From Gracilibacteraceae bacterium (GTDB lineage: Bacteria > Bacillota > Desulfitobacteriia > Desulfitobacteriales > Syntrophobotulaceae): 12,408 nt of DNA. This document shows positions 1-5,315 of the stretch, one piece after another; within the stretch, counting starts at the first letter, position 1; each line of letters begins with the position of its first letter. The stretch is taken from assembly GCA_031255985.1 (NCBI GenBank), contig JAIRRL010000079.1, forward strand, positions 1 to 12,408. The letters run 5' to 3'. The notes beneath the pieces were generated by a model that saw only the letters and a list, made by a program, of their open reading frames with translations, was not told where the DNA came from and did not search any database. Both the position numbers and the translations under genes were made by a program.

Positions 1-1
1 G

Positions 2-952
2 TATATGGCTTGGCTGGTGATTGCGGCAGGATGGGTGTTCCCGTTTCGTCACCGTGTTGATCTGTCGTTTCTTCTCCCGCAAATGGCAAATTTGCCTGGA
101 ACTCCTGTATGGCCAATTGCCAACGCGATACCGTTTGCGGCTGATACGGGGAATATCGTGAACACTCCGGCGGCAATTCCCGTATGGCCAATACTTGCGG
201 CAATCTGGATTTTGGGCGTCGTGAGCATCGCAGCGTATCACGTTCTGCGGCACGCCCGTTTCATGAAAATGGCGCGCCGATGGAGCGAGGCTGTGACAGA
301 TACGGAGAGTTTGGGGCCTTTGAATGGATTGAAATCGGAGTTGGGAATTAAAGCGCGAGTTGCACTGAACTTGTGCCAAAGCGTGACAAGCCCTATGCTC
401 GTCGGATTTTTCCGGCCTGTCATTTTACTGCCGCCCGTCAAAATTACGGGCGACGAATTATACTTCATTCTCAAGCATGAGTTGATTCATTTCCAAAGGC
501 GCGACCTTTGGGGCAAGGCATTGATTTTGACGGCAACCGCACTCCATTGGTTTAATCCGATGGTCTATCTTATGGCAAAAGCGGCAGCGGTGCAATGTGA
601 AATCACTTGCGATGCGCTTACCTTACAGGGCGCTGATTTTCAAAGGCGCAAGCAATACGGCGAAACAATCATCGGCGTGGTGAGAAACGGTGCAAGACCC
701 CAAACGGCGCTGTCAACAAACTTTTATGGAGGTAAACGAGGTATGAAAAACCGTATTTTTTCAATCATGGACACAAAACGGAAGAAAACCGGCATTGCGG
801 TATTTTGTGTAGCCTTGGTGAGCGCCATAACCGTAGGGTCTGCGGTTGCCACCGCCGCGACGGGTGGAAAGACCGCCAATGTGAGGGATGATAGCATAGG
901 CATAGCCGAGGAAATCGTTTTATCCAACAATCAAACAGGACAGGACAGGTGA
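2..952 (+). CDS. M56 family (BlaR1/MecR1-like) membrane metallopeptidase, 5'-partial and frameshifted
   Basis: This is the sensor/protease half of a BlaR1/MecR1-type protein. Family members are membrane zinc peptidases that usually sense a cell-wall signal and inactivate a BlaI/MecI repressor. The frame is open to the window edge, and the first residues resemble the end of a first membrane segment, so roughly 40-50 N-terminal residues probably lie outside. Counting from the ATG at 5, the zinc motif HELIH is at residues 158-162 and the third ligand Glu at about 199 (CEITCDAL). Hydrophobic segments lie near 60-80, 172-190 and 262-282. The frame stops at TGA 950-952, but the next frame (949-1497) encodes the tail that I recall as normal for this family. 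The gene is therefore interrupted by a frameshift. The catalytic half is intact. A BlaI-type repressor gene would be expected upstream, outside the window. Confidence 0.85.
   Translation, partial: YMAWLVIAAGWVFPFRHRVDLSFLLPQMANLPGTPVWPIANAIPFAADTGNIVNTPAAIPVWPILAAIWILGVVSIAAYHVLRHARFMKMARRWSEAVTDTESLGPLNGLKSELGIKARVALNLCQSVTSPMLVGFFRPVILLPPVKITGDELYFILKHELIHFQRRDLWGKALILTATALHWFNPMVYLMAKAAAVQCEITCDALTLQGADFQRRKQYGETIIGVVRNGARPQTALSTNFYGGKRGMKNRIFSIMDTKRKKTGIAVFCVALVSAITVGSAVATAATGGKTANVRDDSIGIAEEIVLSNNQTGQDR
936..949 (+). repeat. CAGGA short tandem repeat at the M56 frameshift
   Basis: The 5-base unit CAGGA occurs 2.8 times in tandem (936-949). Removing one unit joins the upstream frame (ending N-N-Q-T-G-Q) to the downstream frame (V-S-T-D-G-G-Q-T-W) without a stop. 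The extra unit is therefore the visible cause of the frameshift. It could be a fixed mutation, a slippage-variable switch or an assembly error. Confidence 0.75.
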
Positions 953-1497
953 GTACGGATGGCGGACAAACTTGGATGAGCGAGGAAGAATACCGCAAAC
1001 TGTATCCGCCGTCCGTCCTGCCGTCCGACATTGAATGGTGGACGTATGACGAATATGAAGGTTTCATAGAGGAACAAAAGAAAACCTTGCCCAATATGCT
1101 CGGCGCGATGGGCGGTTATTATGATGGACAAGGTGTCCTGCATGAAGAAATATGGACGCAGGAAAAAATTGATGAAGCAATCCGTCGGCATGAGCAAATT
1201 TTGGAATACATTAAGGAGGGCGGGCTGATTTCCAAACCGCTTAACGGACACGAATATGTTGACGAGAATGGTATAGCGCGGTCTGAGAGCGTGGGTTTTG
1301 GCATGAAGCTCAATGATTTTTCCGGGAGTTCCTACGGCGGTGTGATTGCGTTTGAAAATGGCGATACGAAAGACTTGGGTCCGTATTCGACAAAAGAGGA
1401 ATTCCTCGCTGCAGTGAAAGCGTTTTGTGACAAACAGGTCAAATCCGGCAATATGACGCAGCTGGAAGCGGATAAGATTTTGAGACAGTATAAATAA
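949..1497 (+). CDS. C-terminal tail of the same M56 protein, separated by the frameshift
   Basis: This 182-codon frame starts at a GTG that overlaps the upstream TGA (GTGA). No ribosome binding site precedes the GTG, so independent translation is doubtful, apart from possible coupling. The content is hydrophilic and starts S-T-D-G-G-Q-T-W-M-S-E-E-E-Y, then a D-I-E-W-W-T-Y-D-E-Y segment near residue 25. It ends in a globular part with E-E-F-L-A-A-V-K-A-F-C near residues 150-160. From memory, such tails end clostridial M56 proteins as the extracytoplasmic part after the last membrane helix. I read it as the 3' part of the gene at 2-952 rather than a separate gene. The stop is TAA 1495-1497; no clear terminator follows. 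Confidence 0.7.
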   Translation: MSTDGGQTWMSEEEYRKLYPPSVLPSDIEWWTYDEYEGFIEEQKKTLPNMLGAMGGYYDGQGVLHEEIWTQEKIDEAIRRHEQILEYIKEGGLISKPLNGHEYVDENGIARSESVGFGMKLNDFSGSSYGGVIAFENGDTKDLGPYSTKEEFLAAVKAFCDKQVKSGNMTQLEADKILRQYK

Positions 1498-1601
1498 TCG
1501 CCGGAGAAAATCGCGCTTTCGGTAAACCGACTCGGATTCATGCGGATGTTCATTTCAGCCGGTTTAAAATTGATATATACGCTAAATCATATTGGCGTTC
1601 T

Positions 1602-1669
1602 TTAGCACCTTACGGACATGCTTCTACAATAAAAAACAAGAAATCAAGTGAATGCCCGTAAGGTGCTAA
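1602..1669. repeat. 18-bp inverted repeat with 32-base loop
   Basis: TTAGCACCTTACGGACAT at 1602-1619 pairs with ATGCCCGTAAGGTGCTAA at 1652-1669, with one mismatch (1616/1655). The outer 14 pairs are perfect. The loop is A-rich. There is no T-run after it, so it is not a standard terminator. The arms could be terminal inverted repeats of a very small element or the stem of an RNA hairpin. Confidence 0.7.
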
Positions 1670-1670
1670 C

Positions 1671-1688
1671 GCCGCGCCCTGGCGCGGC
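1671..1688. repeat. GC-rich perfect hairpin
   Basis: GCCGCGCC (1671-1678) and GGCGCGGC (1681-1688) are perfect complements around CT, or a 7-bp stem with a CCTG loop. It directly abuts the previous inverted repeat. Its composition resembles the REP-like hairpin at 2059-2080 (C-rich loop, GC-only stem core). Confidence 0.6.
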
Positions 1689-1697
1689 GCGCGCAGC

Positions 1698-1780
1698 GTG
1701 GACCATATGATAAAACTAAAGCGGGCTGACATGCCCCAAGTTTTGGGTTACGGGCGTCAGTCCGCTTTAGTTCGCTCCAC
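1698..1780. repeat. Long nested inverted repeat
   Basis: ACTAAAGCGGGCTGAC at 1715-1730 pairs with GTCAGTCCGCTTTAGT at 1756-1771 with one mismatch that would be a G-U pair in RNA. The outer arms GTGGA (1698-1702) and TCCAC (1776-1780) extend it, and inner GCCC/GGGC pairs can extend it after a two-base bulge. It could fold as a long RNA hairpin or be a mobile-element relic. Confidence 0.65.
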
Positions 1781-1823
1781 CCATTGTTTTGTTGACAGTA
1801 TAAAACTGTTGTCGGTACTTTCC

Positions 1824-1857
1824 ATTTTAATGTTACCGAATTCGGTAACATTAAAAT
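1824..1857. promoter_or_regulatory. Perfect 34-bp palindrome, operator-like
   Basis: The left half ATTTTAATGTTACCGAA (1824-1840) is followed directly by its exact reverse complement (1841-1857), with no spacer and no mismatch. A TTGACA at 1792-1797 lies 18 bases before a weak TACTTT (1816-1821), so the palindrome could sit on a promoter start site, as operators for dimeric repressors often do. It could also form a hairpin in the leader of the 60-aa gene. No repressor gene is adjacent in the window, so the binding protein is unknown. Confidence 0.6.
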
Positions 1858-1903
1858 CCGGGTTATGCAACCGCTCCCATGCGCCGAGAAAGGAGGCCCG
1901 GTT

Positions 1904-2086
1904 TTGAACGCAAAGAATTACTCGCGCGACCTTGTGGCGCGGATCGGCGACACATTTCCCGAAATTGACGGCGGCGTCGCCGTCGGACTGCGGAAAACGG
2001 ATGAAAATTATGCGGCATTATGGAGGGAAACGCTGAAACTGCAAGAAGTTTCCCGTAGGGGACGCCGCCCTCGGCGTCCCGCATAA
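1904..2086 (+). CDS. Small unknown protein, 60 aa, with a repeat-derived C-terminus
   Basis: I do not recognise the function. The TTG start at 1904 is chosen because a strong ribosome binding site (AAAGGAGG, 1889-1896) lies 7 bases upstream; an in-frame ATG at 1865 has none. The first ~47 residues are acidic/amphipathic and look like a real soluble domain (F-P-E-I-D-G-G-V-A, then D-E-N-Y-A-A-L-W near residues 31-38). The last residues (S-R-R-G-R-R-P-R-R-P-A) are abruptly Arg/Pro-rich and are encoded by the hairpin repeat at 2059-2080. This suggests that a palindromic repeat was inserted into, and replaced, the original 3' end of the gene. The product could be a truncated remnant of a longer protein. 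Confidence 0.55.
   Translation: MNAKNYSRDLVARIGDTFPEIDGGVAVGLRKTDENYAALWRETLKLQEVSRRGRRPRRPA
2059..2080. repeat. REP-like GC-rich hairpin at the 3' end of the small gene
   Basis: GGGACGCCG (2059-2067) and CGGCGTCCC (2072-2080) form a perfect 9-bp stem with loop CCCT. It lies inside the last codons of the 60-aa gene. GC-rich palindromes of this style are, from memory, dispersed repeats in many Bacillota genomes; copy number cannot be checked here. Confidence 0.6.
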
Positions 2087-2090
2087 CTAC

Positions 2091-2127
2091 GGCAAAGAGG
2101 GGGAATGTTATTTTCCCCCTCTTTGCC
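2091..2127. terminator. Strong terminator-like hairpin
   Basis: GGCAAAGAGGGGGAA (2091-2105) and TTCCCCCTCTTTGCC (2113-2127) form a perfect 15-bp stem with a 7-base loop. It lies between the + strand small gene (stop 2086) and the - strand flavoenzyme (stop 2192), so it could end transcription from both sides. There is no clean T-run, only a pyrimidine-rich repeat on the right, so the efficiency of intrinsic termination is uncertain. Confidence 0.6.
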
Positions 2128-2191
2128 TTCTACTTGCCTTCTACTTCTCTTTTACTTGCTCTTTACTTGCCCCTAACTTGCCTCTTACTGC
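2127..2191. repeat. Degenerate 11-bp tandem array after the flavoenzyme stop
   Basis: There are six units of consensus CTYTTACTTGC, starting at 2127, 2138, 2149, 2160, 2171 and 2182 (the last is 10 bases). It ends exactly at the stop codon of the - strand gene. Read along that gene the unit is GCAAGTARAAG. Each unit carries a TAA or TAG, so stops fall in all three frames after the gene's own TAA. The first unit overlaps the terminator-like stem. Confidence 0.8.
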
Positions 2192-4156
2192 TTAAAGTAA
2201 AGCCATGGCGGCCCAGAATGAATCGTGAATCGCGTTAATGATCTTCGCCGGTTTATTGACGTCGCCCAAAGTTCTGACGCGAAGTCCCGCTTCCCGCAAT
2301 TGCCCGGCCAACTCCGCCGCAAACGGCCGGGCGCCGGCGGCCAGGACGACCAAATCCGCCTGAATAACCGCTTCTCCCGCGGGGCCGCTCACTGTGAGGC
2401 GGCCGGCGTCAATTGATTTGACCGTCGTGCTTGTCAGCATCTCCACCTTTTTTTCCTGGAGATCAGCCAAAACATCCTGTTTGGTCGCTTCCGTCAGCCC
2501 GTTGGCCAAAGCCGGCAGCATTTCGATCAACACAAGTTTATTTCCATTTTTTCCCAACAACATCGCGGTTTCACAGCCGACGATCCCGCCGCCCAAAATC
2601 GCGACTTTCTGCTTGGGGGAGACGGGGATTTTTCCTTCGATAACGTCCCACGCCTGTACCGCCGCTTCCACGCCCGGTATGGGCGGTACTGACGGCACGG
2701 CGCCGGTGGCGACGAACACAAAATCGGGATCCATCGCCTGAATACTTTTGGCGTCCGCCGCAAAATTCATTCTGACAGTGATGCCCTGGCGAACCAGTTC
2801 GTCTTGCAGCCATTCGAGGGGACGGCGCACCATTTCCTTGGTCGGGGGAATACAGGCGAGATTGAGCTGTCCGCCGAGCCGGCCGCTTTTTTCGAGCAAG
2901 GTGACTTTATGGCCCGTTTGAGCGGCGGTAATCGCGGCCTGCATCCCGGCGGCGCCGCCGCCTACGACGACCACTTTTTTGGCGGCTGCGGCCTTTGGCA
3001 TGACCGAGTATTCGCGTTCATAGCCGACCAGCGGGTTTAGCGTACAGGCGATCGCCTCGCCTGTGGCCATATGCTCCAGACAGCCGTCCAGACAGCAGAT
3101 GCAATGGCGAATCTCATTTTCACGCCCGCTCTGCGCTTTTTCAACCCACTCGACGTCGGCCAAAAGCGGACGGCCGATCGCGACAAAGTCGGCGTCATTT
3201 CTGTTCAGAACATCCTCGCAAACTTGCGGATCGCGCAGAACGCCCACGGTAATGACGGGGATGCCAACGTTTTCCTTGATCGCTTTTGAGTTTTTCACGC
3301 GCCAGCCCTGCTCATAGCCCTGACATTCCTCCACGTTTGAAAACCGGGTAACGCAGCCGGTGCTGACGTGAAGATGATTGGCGCCGGCGCTTTCAAACGT
3401 CTTGGCGATGGTTATGATTTCATCACGGGTGAGGCCGCGTTTAACCGTCTCAAAGCCGGGGATGCGCGCTCCGACGATAAAATCAGGCCCGCATTCCGCC
3501 CGGATTCCCCGGATAACCTCCACCGGGAAGCGCATCCGGTTTTCCAGCGAGCCGCCGTATTCGTCCGAGCGTCCGTTATAATCCCGCGACAAAAACTGGT
3601 TTATAAAATACCCGTGCGCGCACTGGATTTCCACGCCGTCGCATTTGGCGAGCCAGCAATATTTCGCCGCCGCGATGAATTTGTCCCGGAGGACGCGCAC
3701 ATCCTCCGTCGTAAGCTCCCTTTGCTCCTCTATGCCCCGGAAAGGCGCGACCAAAACATGTTCCACTTCAATGTCTTTTGTGACGCAAACGGGAACCTGG
3801 CCGCTCGTCCGGTCGCGGGAGGACATCGCCCCGGCGTGATGGAGCTGCGGGATGAGCAGCGCGTCATAACGGTGAACCTGTGTGGCTAAAAATGCCAAAT
3901 CATGCACGTTTTGGAGGGTGTCGATCCGCGCTTGAATGGCTATGCCGCGTCCCAGGGGAAAATCGACGCAAAGAACCCCCGGCATAATCACCCCGACGCC
4001 GTGTTTGGCCCGCTCCGTGTAATAGGCGATATAGCGGTCGTTGATCGTGCCGTCGGGATTGGCGAAACAATCGCCCATAGGAGCCATCACAACGCGGTTT
4101 TTCGTCGTCCTTTTTCCGATCCGGCCTTGGGAAAATAAAGTTTTGAATTGCTGCAT
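2192..4156 (-). CDS. FadH/enoate reductase-like FMN, 4Fe-4S, FAD oxidoreductase
   Basis: This 654-aa protein has the full architecture of the 2,4-dienoyl-CoA reductase, 2-enoate reductase and BaiCD group. An Old Yellow Enzyme FMN barrel (about 1-340) is followed by four cluster cysteines, C352-x2-C355-x3-C359-x11-C371. Then come an FAD Rossmann motif GGGAAG (399-404), an NAD(P) motif GGGIVG (522-527) and the terminal G-D motif (631-650). The hallmark HGYFINQFLS (181-190), with Tyr183 aligned to the FadH active-site Tyr, is present. The His that I recall in FadH after the T-G-I-G-W segment is not seen near residue 270, so the substrate is probably not a standard dienoyl-CoA. It likely reduces an activated C=C bond in the cytoplasm with NAD(P)H. 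The ATG has AAAGGAG 6 bases upstream (4163-4169). It follows the SDR gene in one unit, separated by a repeat array. Confidence 0.9.
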   Translation of the reverse strand: MQQFKTLFSQGRIGKRTTKNRVVMAPMGDCFANPDGTINDRYIAYYTERAKHGVGVIMPGVLCVDFPLGRGIAIQARIDTLQNVHDLAFLATQVHRYDALLIPQLHHAGAMSSRDRTSGQVPVCVTKDIEVEHVLVAPFRGIEEQRELTTEDVRVLRDKFIAAAKYCWLAKCDGVEIQCAHGYFINQFLSRDYNGRSDEYGGSLENRMRFPVEVIRGIRAECGPDFIVGARIPGFETVKRGLTRDEIITIAKTFESAGANHLHVSTGCVTRFSNVEECQGYEQGWRVKNSKAIKENVGIPVITVGVLRDPQVCEDVLNRNDADFVAIGRPLLADVEWVEKAQSGRENEIRHCICCLDGCLEHMATGEAIACTLNPLVGYEREYSVMPKAAAAKKVVVVGGGAAGMQAAITAAQTGHKVTLLEKSGRLGGQLNLACIPPTKEMVRRPLEWLQDELVRQGITVRMNFAADAKSIQAMDPDFVFVATGAVPSVPPIPGVEAAVQAWDVIEGKIPVSPKQKVAILGGGIVGCETAMLLGKNGNKLVLIEMLPALANGLTEATKQDVLADLQEKKVEMLTSTTVKSIDAGRLTVSGPAGEAVIQADLVVLAAGARPFAAELAGQLREAGLRVRTLGDVNKPAKIINAIHDSFWAAMALL

Positions 4157-4180
4157 TTCAAACTCCTTTCAAAATTAAGA

Positions 4181-4290
4181 CCAGGCCAAGTTAGGCCACA
4201 TCAGTTCACATCAGCTAATGTCTGTTCATGTCAGGTTAAATCAAGTCCAATAAAGTCCAATTCAGTTCAACCAAATTCATGTCAGGCCAA
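4181..4290. repeat. Degenerate 10-bp tandem array after the SDR stop
   Basis: Eleven blocks of exactly 10 bases run from 4181 to 4290, for example TCAGTTCACA (4201), TCAGCTAATG (4211), TCAAGTCCAA (4241), TAAAGTCCAA (4251) and GTCAGGCCAA (4281). It begins inside the last codons of the SDR gene (stop at 4284-4282) and ends near the ribosome binding site of the next gene. Read along the genes, the unit approximates TTGRACTGAN. By hand I count about 14 stop triplets, including the gene's own TGA, within 110 bases, in all three frames. Confidence 0.8.
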
Positions 4291-5064
4291 AAGCAGGCCG
4301 CCGTCCACAAGAATCTGCTGGCCGGTAATATACGAAGCGGACTCCGAGGCCAAAAACACCGCTATTCCTTTGAGTTCCTCCGGTTCCGCCGCTCTGCCCA
4401 TGGGGATTACCGCCGAGGCCGCGTTGACGTCGGTTGCGGTTCCGTGATGGATGGGCGTGTCAAAAAAGCCCGGATTGACCTCGTTGACCGTGATTCCGTC
4501 TTTTGCGAATAAATAGGCAAAATGCTGCGTCACCCCAAAAACGCCGTGTTTGCTGATGACATAGGGAGCCAGTTCAAAACCGCCGGCGTACACGCCGCAT
4601 ATTGAGCCTACGTTGATGACGCGCCCGCGAACGCCCATCTCGCGCATTTGCAGACAGGCGGCGCGGGTGAGGATATAGACCGCGTTCAGATTAACGTCCA
4701 TTATTGCGGAGTATGATTCATAGGTTCGTTCCTCGATAGGAACGTAATCCGTAACCCCGGCGTTATTGACCAGAATGTCTATTTTTCCGAAAGCTTTCAG
4801 CGTCGCCTCAATCAAGGAAGGCAGATTTTTCAAATCCTTCAAATTCAGCTTTACGTCCACGAACCTGCGCCCCGTCCCCTCGACCGCCCTCCTTGTTTCT
4901 TCGACCGGCTTGTTGTTCCAGGTTCCGACAATATCGGCGCCCGCTTCCGCCAAAGCCAGCGCCATCGCCTGCCCGATCCCGCTCGCGGAACCTGTGACTA
5001 CGGCGACCTTCCCGTCCAGTCTCATCAGATCGAAAACATTTCTCGTTTCTTCCACTTTTTTCAT
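4282..5064 (-). CDS. SDR family NAD(P)-dependent oxidoreductase (KduD/gluconate dehydrogenase-like)
   Basis: This 260-aa classical short-chain dehydrogenase has the cofactor motif TGSASGIG (24-31), NNAG (100-103), and catalytic residues Asn125, Ser154, Tyr168 and Lys172 (YVISK). It ends in the usual F-L-A-S-x-x-A-S-Y-I-T-G-Q-x-I-x-V-D-G-G. The N-terminus (F-D-L-x-x-L-D-G-K-V, then A-E-A-G-A-D-I-V-G) resembles KduD and gluconate 5-dehydrogenase, but the sugar-acid motif after NNAG is missing, so the substrate is open. The ATG at 5064 is chosen because GGGAG lies 8 bases upstream; the longer in-frame ATG at 5130 has no ribosome binding site. It is first in a unit with the flavoenzyme. Together the two could oxidise or reduce a hydroxyl/keto group and an adjacent double bond of one substrate. 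It is divergent from the PucR-family gene. Confidence 0.88.
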   Translation of the reverse strand: MKKVEETRNVFDLMRLDGKVAVVTGSASGIGQAMALALAEAGADIVGTWNNKPVEETRRAVEGTGRRFVDVKLNLKDLKNLPSLIEATLKAFGKIDILVNNAGVTDYVPIEERTYESYSAIMDVNLNAVYILTRAACLQMREMGVRGRVINVGSICGVYAGGFELAPYVISKHGVFGVTQHFAYLFAKDGITVNEVNPGFFDTPIHHGTATDVNAASAVIPMGRAAEPEELKGIAVFLASESASYITGQQILVDGGLLLA

Positions 5065-5133
5065 TCGCCAATCTCCCTTCTGTTTGCTGCTCGCCTGCAA
5101 TTGCAATTTTGCCGCTCGCCCCCAGGCCATGAC

Positions 5134-5179
5134 GGGCGGCCCATAGACCTGTGGCAGCGGTTCGCGCCGGCGGCCGCCC
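5134..5179 (-). promoter_or_regulatory. Inverted repeat in the SDR leader
   Basis: GGGCGGCC (5134-5141) and GGCCGCCC (5172-5179) are perfect 8-bp complements in the predicted ~130-base untranslated leader of the SDR gene. A hairpin could form in the mRNA. Its role is unknown, and no known riboswitch pattern was recognised. Confidence 0.35.
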
Positions 5180-5187
5180 CGTTGCCG

Positions 5188-5224
5188 ATATAATGATTAT
5201 ATTTAAAATTATCTGGAATTTCCA
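5188..5224 (-). promoter_or_regulatory. Predicted SDR operon promoter with two palindromes
   Basis: On the - strand, TATAAT (5201-5196) follows TGGAAA (5224-5219) with a 17-base spacer. The -10 lies inside the perfect odd palindrome ATATAATGATTATAT (5188-5202). The -35 lies inside TGGAATTTCCA (5214-5224), also a perfect odd palindrome. Both are plausible operator sites; the divergent PucR-family protein is the natural candidate to bind. Confidence 0.45.
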
Positions 5225-5275
5225 TGTGCCGCCGACAGGAAAATGACCGCGCCTGATTATGCCGCAGGCACAATG

Positions 5276-5284
5276 TGATATAAT
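5276..5284 (+). promoter_or_regulatory. Extended -10 promoter of the PucR-family gene
   Basis: TGATATAAT is a consensus extended -10 (TGn before TATAAT at 5279-5284). No good -35 box is seen at the usual distance, which fits an extended -10 promoter or an activator-dependent one. The predicted start is near 5291, giving a short leader of about 25 bases before the ATG. Confidence 0.5.
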
Positions 5285-5315
5285 TAGAAAAAACGGTAAG
5301 GAGTGAATCAGCGTC

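Larger units (their letters stand above)
1498..1903. other. Palindrome-rich spacer without a convincing gene
   Basis: About 400 bases separate the M56 tail from the next ribosome binding site. Short open frames here lack ribosome binding sites and recognisable content. The space is dominated by inverted repeats listed separately (1602-1669, 1671-1688, 1698-1780, 1824-1857), plus a weaker 7-bp pair TAAACCG/CGGTTTA at 1523-1529 and 1560-1566. It may be a small non-autonomous element, a structured leader, or both. No transposase remnant or target-site duplication was seen. Confidence 0.6.

Noticed and set aside
1698..1907. 69-codon open frame on the + strand across the palindromes
   Set aside because: No ribosome binding site, no recognisable content, and it runs through inverted repeats.
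2127..2191. CRISPR-like reading of the short arrays
   Set aside because: The units are 10-11 bases without spacers and no cas genes are present.
3368..3889. 173-codon open frame on the + strand inside the flavoenzyme gene
   Set aside because: It is antisense to a fully conserved FMN domain; the codon pattern follows the other strand.
5065..5130. 22-residue N-terminal extension of the SDR protein from the ATG at 5130
   Set aside because: No ribosome binding site precedes it, and the family N-terminus and a good GGGAG site support 5064.
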